A stretch of 47,108 bases of DNA from Neobacillus drentensis NBRC 102427 (GCF_001591445.1 NZ_BCUX01000038.1:1-47108), one strand, 5' to 3'. Counted from the first letter of the stretch, positions 1-8,394 are shown. Numbers and translations are program-made. Notes: generated from the letters alone by a model not told the origin.

Positions 1-37
1 AAAAAAAAAAAAAAAAACAGATGCTAGTGCGCATCTG
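1..37 (-). terminator. Rho-independent terminator of the leftward yus cluster
   Basis: On the minus strand CAGATGC (31-37 region) pairs with GCATCTG (18-24 region) around a 6-nt loop and is followed by 17 uninterrupted T. It lies 3 nt past the stop codon of the thioredoxin-like gene, so it ends that leftward transcript. Confidence 0.85.
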
Positions 38-39
38 CT

Positions 40-348
40 TTAGGTTACATGCTGTTTTATTTTTTCAAGCAAAAATGGAACTGATTGGAAAGCATAGAGT
101 GTCTCCCGTACCTTACCAGCATCGACAAATAGTAGACAGGGGACACTTTCAATTTCAAATTCAGTAGCAAGGTCAGGGTAGAAGTTTAAGTTCATTTTGC
201 CCATTTCAAGTTCTACCAGCTGCTCAATGACCTGGAGCATTTTTGAGGCTACCTGACACGTCCCGCACATGGGCGTATAAAAATAGACTAATCCAGTCGC
301 CTCCCTTTCAAGAAAGGCAGATAATTCATTTCGATTCCATTCGTTCAT
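40..348 (-). CDS. yusE: Thioredoxin-family protein (YusE-like)
   Basis: A 102-residue thioredoxin-like protein with the active-site motif CGTC (Cys28 and Cys31) after the strand VYFYTPM, and a cis-proline-like segment IESVPCLLF further on. This suggests a small cytoplasmic thiol-disulfide exchange protein; its substrate is unknown. The length is that of a single minimal thioredoxin domain with no signal peptide. It lies 7 nt after the toprim gene on the same strand, in the order seen in the B. subtilis yusE-yusF-yusG-gcvH region, which is the main reason for the name. Start ATG at 346-348 has only a weak ribosome binding site, which suggests translation coupled to the upstream gene. Confidence 0.8.
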   Translation of the reverse strand: MNEWNRNELSAFLEREATGLVYFYTPMCGTCQVASKMLQVIEQLVELEMGKMNLNFYPDLATEFEIESVPCLLFVDAGKVRETLYAFQSVPFLLEKIKQHVT

Positions 349-355
349 ATATCTT

Positions 356-715
356 TTAACCCATTTCTAAAAATTCGGTATGAACATCAATATTGGCTCC
401 AATGAGAACGGTCGCCAAATGTTGGACTGGCGCAGTTGCTACCTCACGATACATCCGGTCAATATATAAATGTTCAGCTTGTGGAAATTCTCGTTTTAAC
501 TGTTTGCGGAGTTTCTCTCCTGAGAAGTCGGCATCGACAAGAATATAGACATCCTTATTCTCGAGAAATTCAATTAATTCATCTAATTTTGTAATACTGA
601 TCGTACCATTGGTACAAATAATTTCTACTGGTTCCTTAACAATTCTTTTCACTTTATTTTTATCTGATTTTCCTTCGACAATAAGAACTTTGTCAACATA
701 CGAATCATTCATCAT
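356..715 (-). CDS. yusF: Toprim-domain protein (YusF-like)
   Basis: A 119-residue stand-alone toprim domain. The start VDKVLIVEGKSDK carries the conserved glutamate of toprim proteins, and VYILVDADFSGEKLRKQL carries the DxD acidic pair. Toprim domains bind divalent metal and act in topoisomerases, primases and small nucleases such as RNase M5; the role of stand-alone YusF-type proteins is not established. Two Met codons stand at the start (MMND); either may be used, with GGTGATGG just upstream. It probably forms a transcript with yusE downstream. The fold is certain enough; the function is not. Confidence 0.8.
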   Translation of the reverse strand: MMNDSYVDKVLIVEGKSDKNKVKRIVKEPVEIICTNGTISITKLDELIEFLENKDVYILVDADFSGEKLRKQLKREFPQAEHLYIDRMYREVATAPVQHLATVLIGANIDVHTEFLEMG

Positions 716-739
716 CCATCACCTGTATTAGAAGTTGTT

Positions 740-795
740 TATGTTAACATATTCTAAAATATTGATTACGTGTGCATTCTTCTGCCTATGTTAAC
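740..795. promoter_or_regulatory. Palindrome TATGTTAACATA with a repeated half
   Basis: A perfect 12-bp palindrome at 740-751 is followed 47 bp later by its first nine bases at 787-795. The pair lies in the 150-bp gap upstream of the leftward yusF gene. It could be an operator; no known regulator was recognised. Confidence 0.3.
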
Positions 796-866
796 TTTAT
801 CATTATTGTCATTTTAAAAATAGGAATTTGCCTGCGCATTATGCAGGAAAACCTAATTAACCATCG

Positions 867-1106
867 TTAACACCAGCCTCCATCATCACAATCTGTATAT
901 TTAGCATCTGTACCTTCCGTTGTTGTAACATGTTGATAAATCTTTTGCTGCTCCACTTCAAAATGATGTTCTAATTCTACTTGCATGTGATCGGAGAGTT
1001 TCATTTTTCCAATTGGCGTATTATCAAGAAACAGTTCCATTTCTCCATTTTTCATTTTCCCAATGACTCGATCTGTTACATCTACTCTTTGCTGCTTTAA
1101 CGTCAT
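867..1106 (-). CDS. yusG: YusG-like conserved protein
   Basis: A 79-residue hydrophilic protein with a repeated beta-type pattern (DRVIGKMKNGEMELFLDN, then IGKMKLSD) and an acidic, cysteine-ended tail DCDDGGWC. The reading frame is open further upstream, but the ATG at 1104-1106 follows a strong GAGGGTGGGAGC site, while the upstream extension is a hydrophobic stretch unlike the family, so the shorter start is chosen. Position between the toprim gene and gcvH matches yusG of B. subtilis. No function can be given. The C-terminal pair of cysteines is notable. Confidence 0.7.
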   Translation of the reverse strand: MTLKQQRVDVTDRVIGKMKNGEMELFLDNTPIGKMKLSDHMQVELEHHFEVEQQKIYQHVTTTEGTDAKYTDCDDGGWC

Positions 1107-1213
1107 GCTCCCACCCTCTTCAATATATTTATTATAAGTTTCCCTAAAATAGTAGAAGAAAAAGTGGGAAAATAAGAGAAAAAGCACCTTGACTAGGTGC
1201 CTTTCCGAATACA

Positions 1214-1597
1214 TTAGTCTTCTTTTGTCATTTCTTCATATTGTTCAGCTGTCATTAGTTTATCAAGCTCGCTGCTGTCAGTTAATTCAACAACAATCAT
1301 CCATGCTTTTTCGTATGGTGATTCGTTGACAAATTCAGGGCTGTCACTTAAGTCTTCATTAACTTCCACAACTTTACCGCTGACAGGTGCATAAAGCTCA
1401 GAAACAGTTTTTACTGATTCTACACTACCAAATGGTTCGTCAGCTTTTAGTTCATCGCCCACTTCTGGAAGCTCAACAAAAACAATATCTCCTAATTCAT
1501 GTTGTGCAAAAGCAGTAATCCCCACTCGCACCTTTTCCCCTTCAACCTTTACCCACTCATGTTCTTCTGAATAACGTAATTCCTTTGGTGTACTCAT
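1214..1597 (-). CDS. gcvH: Glycine cleavage system H protein
   Basis: The 127-residue lipoyl carrier of the glycine cleavage complex, which shuttles the aminomethyl group between P, T and L proteins. In Firmicutes it also serves as entry point for lipoate relay to other enzymes. The lipoylation site is Lys63 in [12 protein letters not shown], flanked by the expected FVELPEVG and YAPVSG segments. Length equals the family norm. As in B. subtilis, gcvH is not beside the P and T protein genes but sits in the yus cluster. Start ATG follows GGAGGGA. It is separated by 81 bp from the yusI-like gene and probably has its own promoter there. Confidence 0.95.
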   Translation of the reverse strand: MSTPKELRYSEEHEWVKVEGEKVRVGITAFAQHELGDIVFVELPEVGDELKADEPFGSVESVKTVSELYAPVSGKVVEVNEDLSDSPEFVNESPYEKAWMIVVELTDSSELDKLMTAEQYEEMTKED

Positions 1598-1678
1598 CTT
1601 CTAAATCCCTCCATTATTTTTTTAAAAAATCTATCATCGAAATAAATCGATTTCCATAAGTAATGATGAAGAAGCGGC

Positions 1679-2035
1679 TTAACGCCACATTTTTTCAAAC
1701 TCTTCTTCTTTAAAGCCAACAGTGACACGCTCACCATCCGTTAAAATCGGACGTTTGATTAACATGCCATCGGAAGCTAGTAACTCTAGTAGTTCTTCAT
1801 CTGTAGCAGACTTCATTTTATCCTTTATACCTAATTCACGGTATTTCATACCGCTTGTATTAAAGAATTTTTTTAATTCGAGTCCACTTTTTTGATAAAA
1901 ATCCTGCAGCTCCTCACGACTTGGAGGATGTTCAACAATATGTACTTCTTCATAGGAAAGATGATGGGCATCCAGCCACTTCTTCGCATTTCGACATGTG
2001 CCGCATTTCGGATACCAGTAAAACGTCAGAGACAT
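1679..2035 (-). CDS. yusI: ArsC/Spx-family protein (YusI-like)
   Basis: A 118-residue member of the arsenate reductase/Spx family. The N terminus MSLTFYWYPKCGTCRNAKKW has the CGTC pair (Cys11, Cys14), and ML(I)KRPIL towards the end is the typical RPI motif of the fold. It is probably a thiol oxidoreductase; it lacks the features that would make it a confident Spx (RNA polymerase-binding regulator), which is longer. The ATG at 2033-2035 is preferred over an upstream in-frame start because GGGCGGTG precedes it and 118 aa matches YusI. It stands between gcvH and fadE as in B. subtilis. Confidence 0.8.
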   Translation of the reverse strand: MSLTFYWYPKCGTCRNAKKWLDAHHLSYEEVHIVEHPPSREELQDFYQKSGLELKKFFNTSGMKYRELGIKDKMKSATDEELLELLASDGMLIKRPILTDGERVTVGFKEEEFEKMWR

Positions 2036-2195
2036 CAATTTCACCGCCCTTTCCCGCAAAAATCAATGACTTGTCTTACGTCACTTTGAATATTATCATA
2101 ACGTTTTTTAAAATCCTAATGCAAAAAATATGTTCAATATAATAAAATTCGACTAATTTTTTAAAATTCCTTCCTTTTCTAATATAAAATTTAAA

Positions 2196-2218
2196 CTCCC
2201 TTCCGAGTTGGAAGGGAG
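2196..2218 (-). terminator. Terminator of the fadNAE operon
   Basis: On the minus strand CTCCCTTCC pairs with GGAAGGGAG around ACTC-type loop sequence, followed by TTTAAATTTTAT. It begins 9 nt after the fadE stop codon and closes the leftward fatty-acid operon. Confidence 0.8.
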
Positions 2219-2227
2219 CACTATTAA

Positions 2228-4012
2228 TTAAACAATATAGCGTTCAGCGTCGATAATAACATCGGCGGCTTCACGTTTTTTCGCAATCACATTAATTGGG
2301 GTATGACGGGTAAATTTACGAAGCGAAGACAACATCATTCGGAGTGTATCACCCTGTTCAACCGACACTAAAGTTTCTTTTGCAATCGCCTCAAGTTCGT
2401 TGAAGGCTTCTTGGCAGTAGATCTGTGTATATAGAAGCTTTTGCTGGTTTTTATCTAAACCGGTTTTTGCAATTGCTTTTTCCGTACGTAACACAACGGA
2501 TTCCATTGCATAGACGTTTGAAATAAGATCGGCAATATTGGCTAAAACTTCTTGCTCTTTTTCAAGCGCATTGCCAAATTTTTGGGCAGCTAATCCTGCG
2601 GATAATAGAGCAATTTTCTTCGCATTTCTGACAAGATATTTTTCCTGTGCAAGCGGCTCATCACCAGGCTCTTCTGGCATTAACATCATTAATTCCTCTT
2701 GCAAGGCCATCGCCTTTTGGAATAATGGAAGCTCACCCTTGAAGGCTTTCTTCAATAAGGTGCCTGGCACCAGCAGGCGGTTAATTTCATTCGTTCCTTC
2801 AAAAATACGTTGAATCCGCGCATCACGATACGCTCTTTCAATTGGATACTCCTGCATGAAGCCATATCCACCATGAATTTGGACACCTTCATCTGTTACA
2901 TGGGCTAATACTTCACTGGCGAAGAATTTATTAAGTGAACATTCAATCGCATATTCGGCAATCGAATTCGCCACTAATTTAATGTCCTTTTCTTGCTCTG
3001 TTGTCAGCTTTCCTTGGTTATCTTCGTATAGGCCAATCGTACGGTAGACCGAGCTTTCAGCCGCATAAATTTCAGAAGCAAGAGTACCGAATTTTTCTTT
3101 TGTTAAATTAAATTGTGAGATTGGTGTTTTGAATTGCTGACGGCCATTTGCATATTTAACTGTTATTTCGAAAGCTTTTTTAGAACCACCGACACTTCCA
3201 ACCGCTAGCTTATAACGCCCAATGTTAAGGATGTTAAAGGCAATGACATGACCTTTACCAATTTCGCCCAATAAATTTCCAACAGGAACAGGAACATCCT
3301 CTAAAATAAGTGTCCGAGTGGAAGAGCTCTTTATTCCCATTTTCTTCTCTTCTGCGCCGGTAGAAACGCCAGGAAAGTTCCTGTCAACGATGAATGCGGT
3401 AAATTGCTCGCCATCAATCTTGGCATACACAACAAAGACATCTGCAAAACCAGCATTGGTAATCCATTGCTTTTCTCCGTTTAAAATATAATGAGTTCCT
3501 GCAGCATTTAATCTGGCAGTTGTTCTAGCGCCAAGGGCATCAGATCCTGAGCCTGGTTCAGTTAAGGCATAGGCAGCTAGTTTTTCACCTGATGCAAGGG
3601 CCGGTAAATATCTGCGTTTTTGGTCTTCATTCCCGAATAAAACGATGGGGAGGGAACCGATACCCACGTGAGCACCATGCGAAAGGGAGAATCCGCCGCC
3701 AGCTGCCATTTTCTCGGTCAGAAGGGAGGAAGTGATTTTATCTAAGGCTAAGCCGTCATATTCCTCAGGTACATCTACTGCTAAAAGACCAAGCTCGCCT
3801 GCTTTCTTAAGAAGCTTTACCGTCCGATCAAACTCATGGTTTTCTAAATGCTCCAGCTGCGGGACCACTTCTTTTTCCACAAAGTCTTCTGCTGTTTTGG
3901 CAATCATCAAATGCTCTTCAGTAAAATCCTCCGGTGTAAACAGTCTTTCATAGGAAATATCCTCAATTAAAAAGCTTCCGCCTTTAATGACTTTTTCGGT
4001 TTGGTTTGTCAT
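2228..4012 (-). CDS. fadE: Acyl-CoA dehydrogenase FadE
   Basis: A 594-residue FAD-dependent acyl-CoA dehydrogenase, first step of fatty acid beta-oxidation. The N-terminal helical domain, the central beta domain (YALTEPGSGSDA and EKQWITNAGFADVF are the flavin/substrate signatures) and the catalytic-domain motif VQIHGGYGFMQEYPIERAYRDARI with EGTNEI are all present. About 190 extra C-terminal residues beyond a standard 380-residue enzyme form the extension seen in FadE (YusJ) of B. subtilis, which is also 594 aa. It is the last gene of the fadN-fadA-fadE operon, 87 bp after fadA, with an AGGAGG site before ATG. Regulation by FadR is inferred from the operator upstream of fadN. Confidence 0.95.
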   Translation of the reverse strand: MTNQTEKVIKGGSFLIEDISYERLFTPEDFTEEHLMIAKTAEDFVEKEVVPQLEHLENHEFDRTVKLLKKAGELGLLAVDVPEEYDGLALDKITSSLLTEKMAAGGGFSLSHGAHVGIGSLPIVLFGNEDQKRRYLPALASGEKLAAYALTEPGSGSDALGARTTARLNAAGTHYILNGEKQWITNAGFADVFVVYAKIDGEQFTAFIVDRNFPGVSTGAEEKKMGIKSSSTRTLILEDVPVPVGNLLGEIGKGHVIAFNILNIGRYKLAVGSVGGSKKAFEITVKYANGRQQFKTPISQFNLTKEKFGTLASEIYAAESSVYRTIGLYEDNQGKLTTEQEKDIKLVANSIAEYAIECSLNKFFASEVLAHVTDEGVQIHGGYGFMQEYPIERAYRDARIQRIFEGTNEINRLLVPGTLLKKAFKGELPLFQKAMALQEELMMLMPEEPGDEPLAQEKYLVRNAKKIALLSAGLAAQKFGNALEKEQEVLANIADLISNVYAMESVVLRTEKAIAKTGLDKNQQKLLYTQIYCQEAFNELEAIAKETLVSVEQGDTLRMMLSSLRKFTRHTPINVIAKKREAADVIIDAERYIV

Positions 4013-4041
4013 TATTAATTCCTCCTAATCATTGATTAGAT

Positions 4042-4061
4042 GGGGGCATCTAGCCGCCCCC
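4042..4061 (-). other. GC-rich hairpin between fadA and fadE
   Basis: GGGGGC (4042-4047) pairs with GCCCCC (4056-4061) around 8 nt, and a second small hairpin CTAATCA/TGATTAG lies just before the fadE ribosome binding site. There is no T-tract, so this is not a terminator; it may be an mRNA processing or stability element that separates fadE from fadA. Confidence 0.55.
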
Positions 4062-4099
4062 TTGTAACAGGTATATGTCTAAGTACAGCTCAAAATGAT

Positions 4100-5275
4100 T
4101 TAGAGTAGTTCGAAGACTCCGGCTGCACCCATGCCACCGCCGATACACATGGTCACAACTCCAAATTGTTGGTTGCGGCGTTTTAATTCGTGAATAAGTG
4201 TCAGTGTTAATTTTGCACCTGTACATCCAAGCGGGTGTCCGAGGGCAATGGCGCCACCATTTACGTTGACGATTTCTTCGTTTAGACCAAGTTCACGGAT
4301 AACCTGCAGCGATTGTGACGCGAAAGCTTCATTCAATTCGAACAGGTTAATATCAGAAAGCTCTAGACCAGCAAGTTTGACCGCTTTTGGAATCGCGACA
4401 ACTGGTCCGACCCCCATAATTTCAGGCGGGACACCGCCAACGGCAAACGATCTGAACTTTGCCAACGGCTTAAGGCCAAGTGCTTCTGCCTTTTCACGGT
4501 CCATCACCATTAAGGCTGCTGCGCCGTCGCTGGTTTGTGAGGCATTCCCCGCCGTTACGGTGCCTGACACTGAGAATGCGGGGCGAAGTTTACCTAAGGT
4601 TTGCAGGTTTGTATCTGGACGAACACCTTCATCCATTGAAAATTGTATCGTTTTTTCAACAAGCTTATTGTCATTATCTACCGTCCTGATCGTCACATCG
4701 ACTGGAACAATTTCATCAACAAATTTTCCTTCAGCAATTGCTTTTGCTGCCTTCTGATGGCTCCTCACTGCAAAGGCATCTTGGTCCTCACGGGAAATTC
4801 CATATTTAATGGCCACTTGCTCGGCAGTGTGACCCATGCCCATATAATATTGCGGGGCTGTTTCTGCCAGTTTGATATTTGGACGGACCACATGCCCCAT
4901 CATTGGAATCATACTCATTGATTCGGCACCGCCAGCGATTGCTGTATCGGTATGACCAATCATAATTCCCTGGGCTGCATAAGCAATCGCCTGTAATCCT
5001 GAAGAACAGAAACGGTTGACTGTGATGGCGGGCACTGTATATGGAAGTCCTGCTAATGCCCCAATATTGCGGGCCATATTGTTGCCCTGCTCAGCCTCGG
5101 GCATCGCACAGCCAATGATTAAATCATCTATATTTCCTTCATAATTTCCAGCACGCTTTAATGTTTCCCTTACCACCAATGCTCCCAAATCATCCGGGCG
5201 AACATGGGCAAGCGTACCTTTCTTCGCTTTACCTACCGGGGTCCTGGCTCCGGCCACGATTACCGCTTCTCTCAT
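4100..5275 (-). CDS. fadA: Acetyl-CoA acyltransferase (3-ketoacyl-CoA thiolase) FadA
   Basis: A 391-residue thiolase that cleaves 3-ketoacyl-CoA with CoA in the last step of beta-oxidation. The acyl-accepting Cys90 lies in [13 protein letters not shown], His347 in [16 protein letters not shown], and the second catalytic Cys377 in [12 protein letters not shown]. The length is standard for the family. It follows fadN by about 115 bp on the same strand and matches YusK of B. subtilis in order and size. It most likely works with the FadN trifunctional-type partner rather than as a biosynthetic acetoacetyl-CoA thiolase, judging from its operon. Confidence 0.94.
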   Translation of the reverse strand: MREAVIVAGARTPVGKAKKGTLAHVRPDDLGALVVRETLKRAGNYEGNIDDLIIGCAMPEAEQGNNMARNIGALAGLPYTVPAITVNRFCSSGLQAIAYAAQGIMIGHTDTAIAGGAESMSMIPMMGHVVRPNIKLAETAPQYYMGMGHTAEQVAIKYGISREDQDAFAVRSHQKAAKAIAEGKFVDEIVPVDVTIRTVDNDNKLVEKTIQFSMDEGVRPDTNLQTLGKLRPAFSVSGTVTAGNASQTSDGAAALMVMDREKAEALGLKPLAKFRSFAVGGVPPEIMGVGPVVAIPKAVKLAGLELSDINLFELNEAFASQSLQVIRELGLNEEIVNVNGGAIALGHPLGCTGAKLTLTLIHELKRRNQQFGVVTMCIGGGMGAAGVFELL

Positions 5276-5323
5276 GTAATTCCCTCGCTTTCTGAAAAAT
5301 TATTTATCTATTTTTCTTATACT

Positions 5324-5388
5324 GGGGTCTGACCCCTTGATCTAAAATATCTTTAGCAAAACCTTTTAGTAGAGGGGTCTGATCCTTG
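5324..5388. repeat. Pair of GGGGTCTGACCCC-type palindromes
   Basis: GGGGTCTGACCCCTTG at 5324-5339 is a near-perfect 13-bp palindrome plus tail; a slightly decayed copy, GGGGTCTGATCCTTG, follows at 5374-5388. Both sit in the fadN-fadA gap in the same orientation, 50 bp apart. They look like units of a small dispersed palindromic repeat. I see no further copy in this window. Confidence 0.6.
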
Positions 5389-5390
5389 TT

Positions 5391-7778
5391 TTAGTTTCTT
5401 AACGGTTTCCCCTTCACAAGCATATGCTGCATGCGCTGCTGGGATTTTGGCTCCGAAATGAGGCTTAAGAATGCTTGCCGTTCAAGATCCAATAAATATT
5501 GCTCATCTACTTCTGTACCAAACGGCACCTTACCGCCGGCGATGACATAGGCAATTTTCTTCGCAATTTTTAAATCATGCTCTGAGATATAGCCAGATAA
5601 ACGCATCGCTTCAGCACCTAGTAACAATGTCGCATAACCTGTTTCACCGACGACTGGAACTTTACGGCGAACTTTTGCTTTATAGCCTTTTTCATGTAAA
5701 GCGAGGACAGCCTGCTTTGCATCATAAAGCAGATGGTCGTTATTGAAGCTGATTCCATCAGACTTACTTAGGAAATTATTTTCACGTGCTTCTTCTGCAG
5801 AAGTGGAAACTTTTGCGGTCGCAATCGTTTCAAACACTTTATTAGCGATCGTTTGCAGATCAAACGGAACCCCGTTTGGAAGGTTTTCTAAGTGCTTCAT
5901 ATAAAGCTCTTTGTTTCCGCCTCCGCCTGGCAGTAAACCGACACCCACTTCGACTAGACCCATATACGTTTCAGCTGATGCTTGAATGTGTGCAGCAGGC
6001 AGACAAACTTCAGCACCGCCGCCAAGTGTCATCCCAAACGGAGCAGCGACAACTGGCTTAGGACTATATTTCACTTTCAACAGCGCACTATGAAGGTGGC
6101 GGACAATCATATCCAGTTCATAAATATTGTCATCCTGAACTTCCATTAACATCATCGCCAGGTTGGCTCCGACACAGAAATTCTTTCCTTGGTTGCCGAT
6201 GACAAGCCCCTTATAGTTCTTTTCCACTTCTTCAACGGCATAGTTAATCATTTGAACGATATCAAGACCAATTGCATTGTTCGGTGAATGGAATTCTAGC
6301 AGTGCCACGCCATCACCGATATCAATCAGACTTGCCCCGCTATTCTTTTTAATAACACCTTTTTGGTCCTTAATTTTTTTAAGATCGAGCGCCTTCGGAT
6401 TGAATTCAACCAATCGATATTGGCCGTTATCATAGAAAAACAGCTCGCCATTTTCTTCTAAATAAAAAGAGGAATGTCCTTTTTCGAGCATTTCTGTAAT
6501 CCATGCTGGGACTTCAAGGCCAGCTTCCTTCATTTTCGCAACGGACTTTTCAACGCCGATCGCATCCCATGTTTCGAATGGGCCTGTTTCCCAGCCAAAG
6601 CCCCATTTCATCGCACGGTCGATAGATACAATATCATCAGCAATCTCGCCTAATAGCTGGGCAGAGTAGACCAGCGACTTTGCCATCGTATTCCATAAGA
6701 ATTGCCCAGCCTTGTCATCGGCGTATACAAGCGCTTTCAATTTATTGGCGGTGCCTTTTTCCTGTTTGCTAAGTTCGACCGCAGGTGTGGACAGCTTTTT
6801 ACGAGGACCATATTCTAATGTCACAGGATCAAGTTCAAGAATTTCTTTCCCTTTTTTCAAAAAGAAGCCCTGACCTGATTTACTGCCAAGCCAGCCTTTT
6901 TCAACCATTGCTTTCAAAAAGGCAGGGATTTCGAATACTTCCTTTTCTTTGCCTTCAACTTTTTCATAGACGTTATTAGCGACATGATAGAAGGTATCCA
7001 ATCCAACCACGTCAAGGGTACGGAAGGTTGCACTTTTTGCACGGCCGATTAACGGTCCGGTAATCGAGTCAACTTCACCGACACTTAAGCCTGCCTTCAG
7101 CATTTCCTGAACAGTAACAAGGAGACCGTAAGTTCCAATCCGGTTTGCGATAAAGTTTGGTGTATCCTTCGCAACCACTACTCCTTTTCCTAACACATCC
7201 TCACCGAAAGTTTTCATGAATGAGAGTACTTCTGGCGCCGTATATTGAGTAGGAATCACTTCAAGTAATTTCAGATAGCGCGGAGGGTTAAAGAAGTGTG
7301 TGCCAAGGAAATGCTTTTGGAAATCTTCAGAACGCCCTTCGACCATTGCTTCAACTGAGATTCCTGATGTATTGGAACTGATAATGCTGCCTGGTTTACG
7401 GTGTTGATCTACCTTTTCAAACACCTGTTTCTTGACATTGAGGTTCTCAACGACCACTTCAATAACCCAGTCTACGTCTTTCAGTTTGACTAAATCGTCT
7501 TCCAGGTTGCCAGCTTCAATCAACGCTAAATTCTTTTTCACTGCGAGTGGGGCTGGTTTTTGCTTTAATAATTTTTGAATGGACGTTGCACTCATGCGGT
7601 TACGAACTTGCTTATCTTGTAATGTCAGACCTTTTGCTTCTTCTTCTTTTGTTAGTTCTCGTGGCACAATATCCAATAATAGTGTTGGGATGCCGATATT
7701 TGCTAGGTGGGCAGCGATTCCTGACCCCATAACTCCGGATCCTAGGACAGCTGCTTTTTTAATTAATTGGTTCAACAT
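5391..7778 (-). CDS. fadN: 3-hydroxyacyl-CoA dehydrogenase / enoyl-CoA hydratase FadN
   Basis: A 795-residue fused enzyme for the two middle steps of beta-oxidation. The N-terminal NAD-binding fold shows AAVLGSGVMGSGIAAHLA, followed by the dehydrogenase signature around HFFNPPRYLKLLEVIP. The C-terminal third is a crotonase-type hydratase domain (VALLEFHSPNNAIGLD, QGKNFCVGANLA, GMTLGGGAEVCL). The domain order is the reverse of E. coli FadB. The ATG at 7776-7778 follows GGGGGAGAC; a farther in-frame start would overlap the FadR operator and is rejected. It is the first gene of the fadNAE operon, as in B. subtilis (YusL). Confidence 0.94.
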   Translation of the reverse strand: MLNQLIKKAAVLGSGVMGSGIAAHLANIGIPTLLLDIVPRELTKEEEAKGLTLQDKQVRNRMSATSIQKLLKQKPAPLAVKKNLALIEAGNLEDDLVKLKDVDWVIEVVVENLNVKKQVFEKVDQHRKPGSIISSNTSGISVEAMVEGRSEDFQKHFLGTHFFNPPRYLKLLEVIPTQYTAPEVLSFMKTFGEDVLGKGVVVAKDTPNFIANRIGTYGLLVTVQEMLKAGLSVGEVDSITGPLIGRAKSATFRTLDVVGLDTFYHVANNVYEKVEGKEKEVFEIPAFLKAMVEKGWLGSKSGQGFFLKKGKEILELDPVTLEYGPRKKLSTPAVELSKQEKGTANKLKALVYADDKAGQFLWNTMAKSLVYSAQLLGEIADDIVSIDRAMKWGFGWETGPFETWDAIGVEKSVAKMKEAGLEVPAWITEMLEKGHSSFYLEENGELFFYDNGQYRLVEFNPKALDLKKIKDQKGVIKKNSGASLIDIGDGVALLEFHSPNNAIGLDIVQMINYAVEEVEKNYKGLVIGNQGKNFCVGANLAMMLMEVQDDNIYELDMIVRHLHSALLKVKYSPKPVVAAPFGMTLGGGAEVCLPAAHIQASAETYMGLVEVGVGLLPGGGGNKELYMKHLENLPNGVPFDLQTIANKVFETIATAKVSTSAEEARENNFLSKSDGISFNNDHLLYDAKQAVLALHEKGYKAKVRRKVPVVGETGYATLLLGAEAMRLSGYISEHDLKIAKKIAYVIAGGKVPFGTEVDEQYLLDLERQAFLSLISEPKSQQRMQHMLVKGKPLRN

Positions 7779-7796
7779 TGTCTCCCCCTTCGAATT

Positions 7797-7814
7797 TGAA
7801 TGAATACTCATTCA
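7797..7814. promoter_or_regulatory. FadR operator upstream of fadN
   Basis: TGAATGAATACTCATTCA fits the known Bacillus FadR (YsiA) box TGAATGANTANTCATTCA at every defined position. It lies 18 bp upstream of the fadN start codon, where a bound repressor would block the operon until long-chain acyl-CoA releases it. A partial half site, TGAATGAGT, lies about 30 bp farther upstream. FadR itself is not encoded in this window. Confidence 0.9.
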
Positions 7815-7982
7815 TTTTTTAGTCAAAAAAAATTCACAATTGAATGAGTCTCGTTACTAACTACTATAGAATATTTAGAAAATTTGTGCAATCATTAAAC
7901 ACGGAATTTTTAAACTTTTTTCAAAAATAAATTTTTAAATAAATATCTATAAAAGGGCATCCTATTTCTTGAGGTGATAACA

Positions 7983-8114
7983 ATGGCGAAAATGAAAAAG
8001 GAACCTTCCAAAGCGGGCGTTAGTGCGGCAAGTGTGAAGGGCAATGGCGGGCCGGGAAATGAGGAAGCTCACGTTGACAAAAAAAACAGCCAGAATAATC
8101 AATTTAAAAGATAA
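7983..8114 (+). CDS. yuzL: YuzL-like small protein (43 aa)
   Basis: A 43-residue, very hydrophilic, basic protein starting MAKMKKEPSKAGVSAASVKG and ending in an Asn/Gln/Lys-rich tail. ATG is preceded at good distance by GAGGTGAT. Composition, length and place between fadN and the coat-F genes match the YuzL family of Bacillus; the resemblance to small acid-soluble spore proteins in composition is only suggestive. The function is unknown. The TAA stop codon is shared with the start of a dispersed repeat element, and a hairpin terminator follows about 180 bp later. Confidence 0.75.
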   Translation: MAKMKKEPSKAGVSAASVKGNGGPGNEEAHVDKKNSQNNQFKR

Positions 8115-8254
8115 GAAAAGCGGAAGCGCCCGTTTAGCGGCGTATGGACTGGAGCACTTTGACTGAGATAAAGGAAACACGGAGAGCGCTAGCGATTCGA
8201 TGTTGACTTATCGTAGGGAAAAGGGCGAAGTCCACTGGGCGCTGGAGCCAGACA
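8112..8254 (+). repeat. Dispersed ~140-bp repeat element, full-length copy
   Basis: This element starts TAAGAAAAGCGGAAGCGCCC and ends near CTGGGCGCTGGAGCCAGACA. AGCGCCC (8125-8131) can pair with GGGCGCT (8237-8243), so its ends could close a long structured RNA. Shortened copies of its left end occur at 32607 and 47070. No open reading frame fits it. It is of the size of the small bcr-type repeats described from the Bacillus cereus group, but I do not claim identity with any of them. Confidence 0.75.
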
Positions 8255-8296
8255 GTAATCTAGGTTCAAAACTTATACTTACTCGTAAAGAATATT

Positions 8297-8330
8297 ACAG
8301 GCTGAGCACATCGGCCTGTTTCTCTTTTTG
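8297..8330 (+). terminator. Rho-independent terminator after yuzL
   Basis: ACAGGC (8297-8302) pairs with GCCTGT (8314-8319), followed by TTCTCTTTTT. It would end transcription that reads rightward through yuzL and the repeat element. Confidence 0.75.
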
Positions 8331-8394
8331 CATAAAAGTTCCTATTTGAGAGACCATAATGTAGTAAAGATCACATTGAATTAGGAGGGTTATT

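Noticed and set aside
1..17. Poly-A run as an assembly artefact or contig end
   Set aside because: It follows a proper stem on the minus strand and so fits the U-tail of a terminator, though a run of 17 is long and its exact length may be unreliable.
1107..1214. N-terminal extension of the YusG-like protein
   Set aside because: The extension codes a hydrophobic Phe/Tyr-rich stretch, begins right at the gcvH end, and the inner ATG has the better ribosome site.
1679..2035. Arsenate reductase in an arsenic resistance operon
   Set aside because: No ars genes are near; the protein is a YusI-type ArsC/Spx-fold member in its usual place.
2759..2771. Palindrome GGTGCCTGGCACC in fadE as a REP-type repeat
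   Set aside because: It encodes the conserved VPGTL segment of the enzyme and so is most likely coincidental.
4248..4757. 169-codon open frame antisense to fadA
   Set aside because: fadA is complete with all catalytic residues on the other strand; the antisense frame has no ribosome site and low-complexity product.
7962..8180. 72-codon leftward frame over yuzL
   Set aside because: No ribosome site; the rightward yuzL frame has one and matches the family.
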